A DNA stretch of 64,000 nucleotides, taken from NCBI GenBank assembly GCA_039039985.1, contig JBCCOV010000006.1, positions 1-64,000 of the forward strand. The letters are read 5' to 3'. The translations under genes and the position numbers were made by a program. The stretch's first letter is position 1; each line of letters opens with the position of its first letter. The notes below the pieces were generated by a model. That model worked only from the letters and a program-made list of their open reading frames with translations. It was not told where the DNA came from and made no database searches. Below are positions 26,331-35,581 of the stretch, in pieces. The DNA comes from JBCBWG01 sp039039985. Lineage in GTDB: Bacteria > Pseudomonadota > Alphaproteobacteria > Rhizobiales > Hyphomicrobiaceae.

Positions 26331-28046
26331 ATGTCCGACACCTCATCGTCTTCGGAGGGTCTTCCGCCTCCGGGTTCTCCGGATATTGAGATTGCGCGTG
26401 CTGCAAAAAAGCGCCCAATCCTCACACTTGCCGAAGAGCGATTGGGTATTCCTCCGTCCGGACTTCAGCCCTACGGTCAAGACAAGGCGAAAATCTCGCA
26501 CGACTATCTTGAAAAGATCCAAGACCGTCCACGCGGAAAGCTGGTTCTTGTCACAGCCATTACGCCGACGCCGGCGGGTGAGGGCAAGACGACAACCAGC
26601 GTCGGGCTGAACGACGGGTTGAACCACATCGGTATGAAGTCGACGGTGTGCTTGCGCGAGCCTTCTCTCGGGCCGTGCTTCGGCATGAAGGGTGGAGCGG
26701 CAGGCGGCGGCCGCGCCCAGGTTGTGCCGATGGAAGACATCAATCTTCATTTCACAGGGGATTTTCACGCAATCACCAGCGCCCACAACCTCCTGGCCGC
26801 GCTGGTCGATAATCATATCCATTGGGACAACGAACTGGACATTGACCCGCGGCGCGTCACATGGCGGCGCGTCATGGACATGAATGATCGCGCGCTGCGC
26901 AATATGACGATGGGGCTTGGCGGTCCGGCCCACGGCGTGCCCCGCGAGGGCGGGTTTGATATCACCGTCGCGTCTGAAGTGATGGCGATTTTCTGTCTGG
27001 CAGACTCCCTGGCCGATCTTCGGCGCCGATTGGGCAAGATGATCGTGGCCTTCCGTAAAGACCGGACGCCGGTAACGGCTGGAGATGTTGGTGCGGACCA
27101 GGCCATGGCCGTGCTCTTGAAGGACGCACTCCAGCCCAACCTGGTGCAAAGCCTCGAGAACAATCCGGCATTGATCCACGGCGGACCGTTCGCCAACATC
27201 GCGCACGGTTGTAACTCGGTGATTGCAACGCATTCGGCTTTGGCCCTGAGCGATTGTGTCGTGACCGAAGCCGGCTTCGGTGCGGATCTGGGTGCTGAGA
27301 AGTTTCTCGACATCAAGTGTCGCCAGTCCGGTTTGCGGCCGGACGCGGTTGTCCTCGTCTGCACGGTGCGCGCTCTGAAAATGCAAGGTGGCGTCGCGAA
27401 AGCGGATCTCAATCAGGCGGATCCGGAGGCGGTGCGCCGCGGCAGTGCCAATCTGGGGCGCCACATCCGCAATCTTGGAAAGTTCGGCCTACGGCCCACT
27501 GTTGCGATCAACCACTTCGTACATGATACGGATGAAGAGCTGGCCGTCGTGCAGGACATCTGTAGCGAGTTGGGCGTGAAAGCCTGTCTGGCTCGTCATT
27601 GGGCGGAAGGCGGTGCCGGCGCGCGCGAACTTGCCGAAGCCGTCGCAGCCAATCTCGAATCAGGTCCACCTGAGCTGCAGTTTTTGTATCCGGACGACAT
27701 GGGGCTCGAAGACAAGGTCCGTACTGTCGCGACCCAGTTGTACGGTGCCGCTGATATCTCCGTCAGCCCAGCCGCCCGGCGCAGCCTTAGCGAGTTCGAG
27801 AGCCTTGGCTATGGCAACTTGCCGGTTTGCATCGCCAAAACCCAATACAGTTTTTCGGCAGATCCCAAGCTTATTGGGGCTCCGGACGGTCACGTCCTAC
27901 CCGTTCGCGAAGCACGACTGTCGGCCGGCGCAGGCTTCGTTGTCGCCATCTGCGGGGACATCATGACCATGCCGGGCCTGCCGCGACGACCCGCAGCGCT
28001 CGACATTCGCCTAAATGAAAGCGGTCAGATCGAGGGGCTATCATAG
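26331..28046 (+). CDS. fhs: Formate--tetrahydrofolate ligase
   Basis: This 571-residue enzyme interconverts 10-formyl-THF + ADP + Pi with formate + THF + ATP. The P-loop is in TPTPAGEGKTTTSVGLNDG. Family segments include REPSLGPCFGMKGGAAGGG, FHAITSAHNLLAALVDNHI, MGLGGPAHGVPREGGFDIT and FGADLGAEKFLDIKCR. The end shows GDIMTMPGLPRRPAA. The first 30 residues are a low-complexity Ser/Pro extension. In a catabolic operon it would release formate and recover ATP. A FolD-type dehydrogenase/cyclohydrolase is needed between the MetF-like step and Fhs and is not in the window. Confidence 0.96.
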   Translation: MSDTSSSSEGLPPPGSPDIEIARAAKKRPILTLAEERLGIPPSGLQPYGQDKAKISHDYLEKIQDRPRGKLVLVTAITPTPAGEGKTTTSVGLNDGLNHIGMKSTVCLREPSLGPCFGMKGGAAGGGRAQVVPMEDINLHFTGDFHAITSAHNLLAALVDNHIHWDNELDIDPRRVTWRRVMDMNDRALRNMTMGLGGPAHGVPREGGFDITVASEVMAIFCLADSLADLRRRLGKMIVAFRKDRTPVTAGDVGADQAMAVLLKDALQPNLVQSLENNPALIHGGPFANIAHGCNSVIATHSALALSDCVVTEAGFGADLGAEKFLDIKCRQSGLRPDAVVLVCTVRALKMQGGVAKADLNQADPEAVRRGSANLGRHIRNLGKFGLRPTVAINHFVHDTDEELAVVQDICSELGVKACLARHWAEGGAGARELAEAVAANLESGPPELQFLYPDDMGLEDKVRTVATQLYGAADISVSPAARRSLSEFESLGYGNLPVCIAKTQYSFSADPKLIGAPDGHVLPVREARLSAGAGFVVAICGDIMTMPGLPRRPAALDIRLNESGQIEGLS

Positions 28047-28048
28047 CA

Positions 28049-28924
28049 ATGGATCCGGGCCTCACGTATCACCAGTGGACGCCCGGGCTGGCACCGGATG
28101 CTTTGAGCGGTCTCATCTTCTCAGGGCATTTGGTGCTGATATCAGGTCAGCCCGCGGTCGCCGCGCTCTGTCATCGCGCGCGGCAGATCCTTGCGGAGGT
28201 CTTCGATGTCGACGATGTATTCGAGGCCGCCACGGTTTTGGGGCCCGATCCGTTCCGGAAGGCTGCCGCCGCTGCCCGCAAGGCGGTCCGGACAGACGCG
28301 GAAATCCATCGCAACTGGTTCGACACGTTGCGTCTGGTTGGTTACCATGACGAGGATGTTTATTGCGATCGCATGAGCCTGCGCGTCGTCCCCGGTCGCG
28401 ATGAGGCCCGCAGTCGCTTCTACCGCCCGTTGCCACCGCATCGCGATACGTGGGGTTCCGGCATCATGGCACAGGTCAATTGGTGGCTGCCGCTTTATCC
28501 GCTCGCGGCGGACCGCACGATGTGGATCTGGCCGCAGGCATTCTCCGCCCCAGTCGCGAATACGAGCGCAGACTGGGACTATGACGAGCTGGTCCAAAAG
28601 AAAACGCCGGATTATCCGCTTTTGCCCGAAGCGACCGAACGGCCGTCCGGTGATGGCCTGCCGGTGCTCATTGAACCCGGGACGCTGTTGGCGTTTTCAG
28701 GCGCCCACATGCACGCAAGCACCCACACCAGCCGTTTGACGAGGTTCAGCCTCGACACGCGCTCGGTTTGGATGCCGGACGTCACGGCCAATCGTGGTGC
28801 GCCGGATGTTGACCATAGCGGCCGGCCTGCCAACTGGGCCATGTTCGAGCGTGGCAGCGTCGCTGCCGATGCACGGCCCGAGCCCGCACCGCGGGCGGAG
28901 GCACGCGAGCCAGATGGAGCATAG
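28049..28924 (+). CDS. 2OG-Fe(II) oxygenase-like protein
   Basis: A 291-residue protein with a recognisable non-heme iron facial triad. His131 and Asp133 are in PLPPHRDTWGSG and the distal His222 is in FSGAHMHAS. Arg232 in LTRFSLDTR could hold 2-oxoglutarate. Trp-rich strands (VNWWLPLY, RTMWIWPQ) surround the site. The gene begins 2 bp after fhs and ends 2 bp before the DMGDH gene, so it is certainly part of this operon. Such an enzyme is not a standard member of sarcosine or dimethylglycine pathways. It may hydroxylate a methyl group and cause oxidative demethylation. The substrate is unknown; phytanoyl-CoA dioxygenase-like proteins are its closest relatives by motif. Confidence 0.7.
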   Translation: MDPGLTYHQWTPGLAPDALSGLIFSGHLVLISGQPAVAALCHRARQILAEVFDVDDVFEAATVLGPDPFRKAAAAARKAVRTDAEIHRNWFDTLRLVGYHDEDVYCDRMSLRVVPGRDEARSRFYRPLPPHRDTWGSGIMAQVNWWLPLYPLAADRTMWIWPQAFSAPVANTSADWDYDELVQKKTPDYPLLPEATERPSGDGLPVLIEPGTLLAFSGAHMHASTHTSRLTRFSLDTRSVWMPDVTANRGAPDVDHSGRPANWAMFERGSVAADARPEPAPRAEAREPDGA

Positions 28925-28926
28925 AT

Positions 28927-31362
28927 ATGAAGAGTCATGCCCGTGTTGTGGTCATCGGCGGTGGTGTGGTTGGCGTTTCGACGCTCTATCATCTCGCGCG
29001 CAAAGGCTGGTCCGATGTCGTGCTCGTGGAGCGCAAGGAGCTGACGTCAGGCTCCACATGGCATGCGGCCGGTCTGCTGCCGCTGTTCAACATGAGCTAC
29101 TCCGTCGGACAGATCCATAAGTACTCGGTCAGGCTCTACGGAGAACTTGAGGAAGAGACCGGGCAGAATGTCGGCTTCGTGCGGTGCGGCAACATTCGGC
29201 TCGCGACCACGCAGGACCGTATGGACGAGTACCACCAGTATGCCGGCGTCGCGTCGACGATCGGCGTGGCAGTGGACTTTCTCTCGCCGGCAGACGTCCA
29301 GGAGATCTGGCCCCTCGCGCGCCAGGATGGGCTGATCGGCGCAATCCGTCACCCGGAAGACGGCTACATCCAACCGGCCGATCTCACTCAGGCGCTGGCG
29401 ATTGGTGCCCGCAATCGTGGCGCCGAAATCTATCGCTACACGACGGTGCTTTCGATCCGACAGAAGCCCAACGACGAATGGGTGGTCGAAACCGACAAGG
29501 GTGAAATCACCTGCGAGCACGTCGTATCCGCCACGGGAAACTTTGCGCGTGGCACTGGCGCAATGGTCGGCCTGGATATCCCGGTCGTACCGGTCGAGCA
29601 CCAGTACATTGTTACCGAGCGGCACAAAGACATTGCTGAGCGACGCGCGCAGGGACTGCCCGAATTGGGTGTCCTCCGCGAGTCCGACGGGTCTTGGTAC
29701 ATGCGCGAGGAGGCCGGCGGCTTGCTGCTGGGACCCTACGAGGTTGGTGCGCCGGCCTGCTACGTTGACGGTCCCGACGATGACAGCGAGTACGAGTTAT
29801 TCCAGGAGGACATCGACCGCCTGGCACCGCACATCGAGTCGGCCATTCATCGGGTTCCGTTGTTCGGCGAACTTGGGATCAAGCGCGTTTACAACGGCGC
29901 CATCGCATACACCCCCGACGGCAGCCCGATCATCGGTCCGGCCTGGGACAAGCGGAATTTCTGGCTGAACGAAGGCCATAGCTTTGGGGTGACGGCGGCC
30001 GGCGGCGCCGGCTGGCAGATTGCGGAGTGGATGGTCGACGGTGAGCCGACCATCGACATGTTGGGCGTCGATCCACGACGCTTTGGCGACTACGCCTCTA
30101 AGGCCTACCTCAAGACCAAGAATGAGGAGGCCTACGCCAATGTCTTCACGGTCCACTATCCGGACGAAGAGCGGCCGGCGGCCAGGCCGTTGCGCACGGC
30201 ACCGTGTTACGATCGGATGAAAGCGCTTGGCGCGGTTTTCGGACAGAAGTTCGGCTGGGAGCGGCCCAACTGGTTTGCGCCGGAGGGCGTGCCGCGGGTT
30301 GACGACTGGTCGTTCCGTCGCTCGGCGTGGTTCGCGCACGTCGGCAACGAGTGCCGCAACGTCATGAACAACGTCGGCATCCTCGATATGTCGGCCTTTG
30401 CGAAGGCACGGGTCTCGGGTCCCGGCGCAGAAGCATTCCTCGACCGATTGCTTGCCAACCGCTTACCGAAGACGGTTGGGCGCATTGGTCTGCTCCATGC
30501 CTTGAACTCGCGGGGTGGTGTGCATTCCGAGTTTACGATCTACCGCGAAGCGTCAGATTCCTTTTATCTGGTTTCCGCCGGTGCTTTGAAGCGCCTCGAC
30601 CATGATTGGATCCGCAAGGCAATGCCGCGTGATGGTTCGGTGCGTTTGGATGACCTGACGACGTCGATGGGTGTGTTGGTCATCGCAGGCCCAAACAGCC
30701 GGGCGACGTTGCAAAAGGTCGCCGCTACAAGCCTCGCGAACAGTGAGTTTCCGTGGCTGACCGGCCAGGACACCACCGTCGGTTTGGCACCGGCACGGCT
30801 GCTGCGTGTGAACTTTGTCGGAGAACTTGGTTGGGAGATCCACCACGGCATCGAGTATCAGAACCATATCTTTGACGCGCTGATGGCGGCGGGCCAGGAG
30901 TTCGCGATCAAGCCGTTCGGCATCCGTGCGATGGACTCACTGCGTGTCGAGAAGTCGTACCGAATGGTCGGGACCGAACTCTCAATCGAGTACGCGGCCT
31001 TGGAGTCCGGACTTGAGCGTTTTGTCCGACCGGACAAAGGCGATTTTGTTGGTCGCGATGCCTTATTGGCGTGGCAAGAGGCTGGGTTCAACAACAGCTT
31101 TGTGACGCTCGAAGTGCGTGGACACAATGATGCCGATCCACTTGGCAACAACCCCATCTATCTGGGTGGCGAGGTCGTCGGGCGCACGACCAGCGGCAAC
31201 TACGGGTTTCGGACGGAAAAGTCGATCGCGCTTGCAATGCTGAGGCCGGAACTCGCACGTCCAGCGACGGAGCTTGCCGTGGATGTCCTCGGTGTGCGGT
31301 GCGGTGCAACTGTCATCGGCGAGAGCCCCTACGACCCGAACAACGATCGGCTGCGCGCCTGA
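28927..31362 (+). CDS. Dimethylglycine dehydrogenase-like FAD/folate enzyme
   Basis: This 811-residue protein has an FAD domain (RVVVIGGGVVGVSTLYHLAR) with His46 in SGSTWHAAGL. That is the covalent-flavin position of DMGDH/SARDH, and the domain continues with IIGPAWDKRNFWLNEGHSFG. From about residue 440 it has a GcvT-type folate domain (NVGILDMSAFAKARVSGPGAE, split) and LLRVNFVGELGWEIH. It would convert N,N-dimethylglycine to sarcosine (or sarcosine to glycine) with transfer of the C1 unit to THF. It follows the oxygenase gene by 2 bp. Sarcosine made here could pass to SoxBDAG encoded nearby. Confidence 0.9.
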   Translation: MKSHARVVVIGGGVVGVSTLYHLARKGWSDVVLVERKELTSGSTWHAAGLLPLFNMSYSVGQIHKYSVRLYGELEEETGQNVGFVRCGNIRLATTQDRMDEYHQYAGVASTIGVAVDFLSPADVQEIWPLARQDGLIGAIRHPEDGYIQPADLTQALAIGARNRGAEIYRYTTVLSIRQKPNDEWVVETDKGEITCEHVVSATGNFARGTGAMVGLDIPVVPVEHQYIVTERHKDIAERRAQGLPELGVLRESDGSWYMREEAGGLLLGPYEVGAPACYVDGPDDDSEYELFQEDIDRLAPHIESAIHRVPLFGELGIKRVYNGAIAYTPDGSPIIGPAWDKRNFWLNEGHSFGVTAAGGAGWQIAEWMVDGEPTIDMLGVDPRRFGDYASKAYLKTKNEEAYANVFTVHYPDEERPAARPLRTAPCYDRMKALGAVFGQKFGWERPNWFAPEGVPRVDDWSFRRSAWFAHVGNECRNVMNNVGILDMSAFAKARVSGPGAEAFLDRLLANRLPKTVGRIGLLHALNSRGGVHSEFTIYREASDSFYLVSAGALKRLDHDWIRKAMPRDGSVRLDDLTTSMGVLVIAGPNSRATLQKVAATSLANSEFPWLTGQDTTVGLAPARLLRVNFVGELGWEIHHGIEYQNHIFDALMAAGQEFAIKPFGIRAMDSLRVEKSYRMVGTELSIEYAALESGLERFVRPDKGDFVGRDALLAWQEAGFNNSFVTLEVRGHNDADPLGNNPIYLGGEVVGRTTSGNYGFRTEKSIALAMLRPELARPATELAVDVLGVRCGATVIGESPYDPNNDRLRA

Positions 31363-31566
31363 CGCACAGCTGCGGAACACACAACCGTAATGCGCGTCGC
31401 TACCAACTCATGGTGGTGACCGCCGAACTGTGTCAGGTGAGAGGTCCGCCCGATAAGGCGATGATATATATAAAAATATGAAATAACAAAATTTCGCGCT
31501 TCGCATTTGAAGCCAGCTGATAATTGTGCGACCCTGAGAAAATAATCAACAATAAGGGAGAGCAGA

Positions 31567-31980
31567 GTGTTTACATCAATCCTGGTGCCGGTGGATCTGG
31601 CACACATATCTCAAATCGAAAAATCATTAGGCGTCGCAGCGGCCATTGCAAACTCCCACGGGGCGTCGGTTTGTTACATTGGTGTCACAGCAGCTGCACC
31701 GTCCGAGGTCGCGCATACGCCTACGGAGTTCGCGCAAAAACTCGATGCTTTCGGGCAGGAGCAGGCCACTAAACACGGGCATGGCGTATCGACAAAAGCC
31801 GTCACGAGCCACGACCCGGCAACGGATCTCGGCGACATTCTCTTGAATGCCGTTGACGACTTGGGCGCCGATCTGGTCGTTATGGCATCGCACATGCCGA
31901 CGCTCGGCGACTACGTTTGGCCGTCAAACGGTGGCAAAGTGGCTTCACACGCCAAGGCGTCGGTGTTTCTCGTGCGCTAG
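31567..31980 (+). CDS. UspA-family universal stress protein
   Basis: A 137-residue UspA-fold protein. It starts FTSILVPVDLAHISQIEKSL (beta-1 with the ATP-binding Asp), contains AAAIANSHGASVCYIGV and ends DLVVMASHMPTLGDYVW with a GKVASHAKASVFLVR tail (the G-x9-G-S/T-type nucleotide loop in a degenerate form). The start is GTG at 31567 with AAGGGAG 7 bp upstream. It precedes the BCCT transporter by 59 bp; Usp proteins are often paired with osmolyte transporters such as TeaD with TeaABC. Confidence 0.87.
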   Translation: MFTSILVPVDLAHISQIEKSLGVAAAIANSHGASVCYIGVTAAAPSEVAHTPTEFAQKLDAFGQEQATKHGHGVSTKAVTSHDPATDLGDILLNAVDDLGADLVVMASHMPTLGDYVWPSNGGKVASHAKASVFLVR

Positions 31981-32039
31981 CGCGGAAACAGATCGACCTC
32001 AACGCACTCTTACGACTGACGAAACTTCGAGGATATACC

Positions 32040-33662
32040 ATGTCTGATCAATCCGTAGGTGGAGCGATCCCGGAGCCGGAAGGCCCCACTCAGATCATCG
32101 ATACAGAGCACGAGATTGGTCAGGATAATATCCGGCCATTTGGTCTCGATATTCATAATCCGGTATTTGTGATTTCGGCGATTACAATTGTTGCTTTCAC
32201 CGCGCTGACTCTCCTGTTCCAGGATAGCGTCGGGCCGCTGTTTGGCGAATTGCGTAAGTTTCTAACATCGACGTTTTCTTGGTTCTTCCTCCTGGCAGGA
32301 AATCTGTTTGTGTTGCTGTGCCTGATTTTGATTATCACGCCGTATGGTGGTGTTCGTCTCGGCGGGCGCGATGCCACGCCTGACTACTCCTACACCGGCT
32401 GGTTCGCCATGTTGTTTGCGGCCGGTATGGGCATCGGCCTCATGTTTTACGGCGTCTCAGAACCGATCTCGCACTACAGTTCTGCGCTTGGCGGAACAGC
32501 AAGCGAAGGCGGCGCGCGAACCGACTGGGCGCCGTTGGGCGCAGCAGCTGGCGACCAGGCCGAAGCCCAGCGGCTCGGCATGGCGGCCACAATCTTCCAT
32601 TGGGGCCTGCATCCGTGGGCCGTGTACGCCATCGTCGGGCTGGCGCTGGCGCTGTTCTCTTACAACAAAGGGCTGCCGCTCACGATCCGGTCGGCCTTTT
32701 ATCCGATCTTCGGTGAGCGCGTTTGGGGCTGGACGGGCCACGTCATCGATACACTCGCGGTTTTTGCAACGCTGTTTGGCCTCGCGACATCGCTTGGCAT
32801 CGGTGCGCAGCAGGCGAGCGCCGGCCTCCAATTCCTGTTTGGCATTCCGGTCAACGATACGTCGATGGTGATCCTGATCGGTGCCATCACGGCTGTGGCA
32901 CTTGTGTCGGTGCTTGCCGGTCTCGACGCCGGGGTCAAACGTCTCTCCGAGATCAATATGGTGATGGCGGCACTGCTGCTGTTGTTTGTCATCGCCGTCG
33001 GCCCGACGGTTGCGATTCTGACCGGCTTCTTCACGAATTTGACGGCCTACATGCAGTACCTGCCCGCACTGTCAAATCCCTTCGGCCGTGAGGATGCGAA
33101 CTTCTCGCAAGGCTGGACCGCGTTCTATTGGGCGTGGTGGATTTCGTGGTCGCCGTTCGTGGGCATGTTCATTGCGCGCGTCAGCCGTGGTCGCACCGTG
33201 CGCGAGTTCATCATTTGCGTGCTGCTTGTGCCGTCGCTGGTTTCCGTACTCTGGATGACGGCGTTCGGTGGGACCGCGCTTGACCAAATCATCAATAGCG
33301 GCAACACCGCAATTCAGAACGCTGACCTGGAACTGAAGCTGTTCACGATGCTGGCTGGTTTGCCGCTGACGCAGATCACCTCGTTTATCGGCATCGCGCT
33401 TGTGATCATATTCTTCGTCACGTCATCGGACTCCGGCTCGCTGGTCATCGATACGATCACGGCCGGCGGCAAGGTCAACGCGCCGGTGTCGCAGCGCGTA
33501 TTCTGGGCCACGTTCGAGGGATTGGTTGCGATTGCTCTGTTGCTCGGCGGCGGGTTGACCGCGCTGCAGGCGATGGCCGTATCGACCGGCTTCCCGTTCA
33601 CGATCGTGCTGCTCTTGGCGTGCGTGTCGATCTTGAAAGGTCTCTCGAGCGAACCGCGATAA
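32040..33662 (+). CDS. BCCT-family betaine/choline/carnitine transporter
   Basis: This 540-residue protein has about twelve membrane helices. BCCT signatures are LFAAGMGIGLMFYGVSEP, the glycine-rich helix that carries a sodium-coupled type motif, and FYWAWWISWSPFVGMFIARV, the aromatic helix that boxes the trimethylammonium group. The ATG at 32040 has GAGG 8 bp upstream; an in-frame ATG at 31917 lies inside the uspA gene and is unlikely. It would import the methylated substrate that feeds the demethylation operon just upstream. No long C-terminal osmosensor tail is present. Confidence 0.93.
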   Translation: MSDQSVGGAIPEPEGPTQIIDTEHEIGQDNIRPFGLDIHNPVFVISAITIVAFTALTLLFQDSVGPLFGELRKFLTSTFSWFFLLAGNLFVLLCLILIITPYGGVRLGGRDATPDYSYTGWFAMLFAAGMGIGLMFYGVSEPISHYSSALGGTASEGGARTDWAPLGAAAGDQAEAQRLGMAATIFHWGLHPWAVYAIVGLALALFSYNKGLPLTIRSAFYPIFGERVWGWTGHVIDTLAVFATLFGLATSLGIGAQQASAGLQFLFGIPVNDTSMVILIGAITAVALVSVLAGLDAGVKRLSEINMVMAALLLLFVIAVGPTVAILTGFFTNLTAYMQYLPALSNPFGREDANFSQGWTAFYWAWWISWSPFVGMFIARVSRGRTVREFIICVLLVPSLVSVLWMTAFGGTALDQIINSGNTAIQNADLELKLFTMLAGLPLTQITSFIGIALVIIFFVTSSDSGSLVIDTITAGGKVNAPVSQRVFWATFEGLVAIALLLGGGLTALQAMAVSTGFPFTIVLLLACVSILKGLSSEPR

Positions 33663-33677
33663 CGCGATATGCCATGC

Positions 33678-33711
33678 GAGTAGCGCGGCCTGTCCAATGG
33701 CCGCGCTACTC
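33678..33711. terminator. Bidirectional stem-loop terminator
   Basis: A 13-bp perfect stem: GAGTAGCGCGGCC (33678-33690) pairs with GGCCGCGCTACTC (33699-33711) around an 8-nt loop. It lies between the stops of the BCCT gene and the convergent pyridoxamine-oxidase-like gene. Confidence 0.8.
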
Positions 33712-33743
33712 GATTGACTGACAAAGCGCCGTTTTTCAAAGAC

Positions 33744-34364
33744 TCAGGCCGGGTTGGCTAGAGGCAGGTCGGACAGCCGCGCTTCGAGTTCAGCAATCCG
33801 CGTCTTGAGCGGCGCGACGGTCGTTTCAACTTCGTCAGGTGTGAAGCGCGGCGTTATGTGTTGCGGGCAGTTCCAGTCGAATGCCTCGACCGTGATGAGA
33901 AATGCCCGTTCAACGCGTGCGCGATAAGGCGGGTGTGTCAGTTTGGTAATGACATCCTGATTTTCGGCGCCAACCAATCGAGCTCGGCCGAGCAGCTTGA
34001 CGCGGGTTCTGTTCGGGTAGTCCATAAGAAACAAGGATACCCGATCATCATTTGCGAGGTTGCCGACGCTGACATATTGGCGGTTGCCGGCAAAGTCTGC
34101 AAAGCCGAGCGTCGTCTGGTTGAGCACCCGCAAGAAGCCTTTCGGCCCGCCACGATGCTGAACATATGGCCAACCCGTTTCGCTCACGGTTGCCATGTAA
34201 AAACTGTCGCGTTCAGCAATGAACGCAGCTTCGAGTGGTCCTAGCCGATGATTGAAGTCAACATCGCCACCTTCGCGGCGCGCGTAACCCTTTCGGCTGC
34301 CCAATTCGGTTTGTACGGCCTTCACCGCGTCGGTGAACGCGAGTTCTGCAAACTTGTGGCCCAT
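33744..34364 (-). CDS. Pyridoxamine 5'-phosphate oxidase-family protein
   Basis: This 206-residue protein has the split-barrel FMN-binding fold. DSFYMATVSETGWPYVQHRG and FLRVLNQTTLGFADFAGNRQ fit the PNPOx-like flavin site, and NDDRVSLFLMDYPNRTRVKL continues the barrel. A C-terminal coiled segment (VAPLKTRIAELEARLSDLP) follows. Members include oxidases, reductases and heme or F420 binders. The cofactor and substrate are not predictable. It is separated by 80 bp from the MBL-fold gene. Confidence 0.85.
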   Translation of the reverse strand: MGHKFAELAFTDAVKAVQTELGSRKGYARREGGDVDFNHRLGPLEAAFIAERDSFYMATVSETGWPYVQHRGGPKGFLRVLNQTTLGFADFAGNRQYVSVGNLANDDRVSLFLMDYPNRTRVKLLGRARLVGAENQDVITKLTHPPYRARVERAFLITVEAFDWNCPQHITPRFTPDEVETTVAPLKTRIAELEARLSDLPLANPA

Positions 34365-34444
34365 GATGATTCAACTCTTCTCGCATGCGTTCAGGCGGAG
34401 AGATGCAACGACCGCGTCCTGCGGTCTTTGCATAGTCTGTACGC

Positions 34445-35419
34445 TCAGCCATGTGCCCAGTCGGCCGCGACCCACCGTAACGTGCCGGCATCACGGACAA
34501 TCCGCCCAAGACCTGGGAATGGCATGTGGGTGGCGGCGATTAACGCCTTGTCTTCGGCAGCGCGCGGGAAAAAGCGTTCGCGCATCTGTCGGGCCGCTGC
34601 CGGATCCTGCTCGAACACGAAGCCAACATCGGCGGCCACTGGGTGGACGGCCGGGTGGAACAGCATGTCCGAGACCATGATCAGGCTTTGGTCTCCGTCG
34701 CTGATGCGCACACCGATATGTCCGGGCGTATGACCGGTGAGATCCACGATCGATATGCCGCGGCTGATGTCACGCTCACCATCGATGCGGTTGAGTTTTG
34801 GATAGAGCCGGACCACATCTGCCGACACATCAAAGCTTGACTTGAGAAAGTCTGGCGCAGCCGCGCGTTTTGCCGGGTCAGTCCAGTATGTGACGTCTCG
34901 CCGGTCTGCATAGACTTCGGCATTGGCGAACACCTTTTTACCGCCCGAAACAAGGCCCGAGATATGGTCGAAGTGCAGGTGCGTGAGGATGACCGCGTCG
35001 ATATCGTCCGGTTTGACACCAAGAACTCCAAGTGCTGACGGCAGCCGGCCCGTCTCACCAATGGCACCTGCCGGTCCGGTATCAATCAGGATCAGCTGAT
35101 CGCCGTCGCGGATCAGGAACTGGTTGAAGGCCAGCCGAACCTTATCGCCGTAGGCCGCCGAGATCGCATCCGCGGATCGTTCGATATCGGCTGCGGGGCG
35201 CCCCGTGAAATAACTGTATGGGATCTCACCGAAGCCGTCAGTCAATGCGGTGATCTCGAAGCGGCCCACCTTGATGCTTGCGATCGGAGGGAGCGTCTTC
35301 AGGGGCTGCGGCGTGCGCGCCGTCGCGCCGGAGTTCAGGGCGGCAACGACGGGAACGGCTGCAATCGGCGCCGCTGCCAGGGATGTCAGAAGGTTTCTGC
35401 GAGACGGTTGATGTTTCAT
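34445..35419 (-). CDS. Exported metallo-beta-lactamase-fold hydrolase
   Basis: This 324-residue protein has a probable Tat signal (SRRNLLTSLAAAPIAAVPVV). The metal motif HxHxDH is in VILTHLHFDHISG. Further ligands are in DLTGHTPGHIGV and SDMLFHPAV, and a final His is in AATHMPFPGLG. It is most like AHL-lactonase or sulfatase-like MBL subgroups by spacing, but the substrate is unclear. It is divergent from a LysR gene at 35582 that probably controls it. Confidence 0.88.
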   Translation of the reverse strand: MKHQPSRRNLLTSLAAAPIAAVPVVAALNSGATARTPQPLKTLPPIASIKVGRFEITALTDGFGEIPYSYFTGRPAADIERSADAISAAYGDKVRLAFNQFLIRDGDQLILIDTGPAGAIGETGRLPSALGVLGVKPDDIDAVILTHLHFDHISGLVSGGKKVFANAEVYADRRDVTYWTDPAKRAAAPDFLKSSFDVSADVVRLYPKLNRIDGERDISRGISIVDLTGHTPGHIGVRISDGDQSLIMVSDMLFHPAVHPVAADVGFVFEQDPAAARQMRERFFPRAAEDKALIAATHMPFPGLGRIVRDAGTLRWVAADWAHG

Positions 35420-35581
35420 GACGAACTCCTTCTGCGGCGTGTGCCGCTTAAGCAGTGGATCCGGTGTTTGGCTTCAGCGTCGCGGCAGTTCCGCCCGCTG
35501 ACGTCGTGAATGTGTCGCCACTCGCCCATTGAATGAATGCGCATTTTTTGGAATGGATCGTTCCGCTAGGAGGAATGATCA

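Noticed and set aside
26343..27464. Long minus-strand open frame within fhs
   Set aside because: It lies wholly inside the conserved fhs coding sequence and has no recognisable motif.
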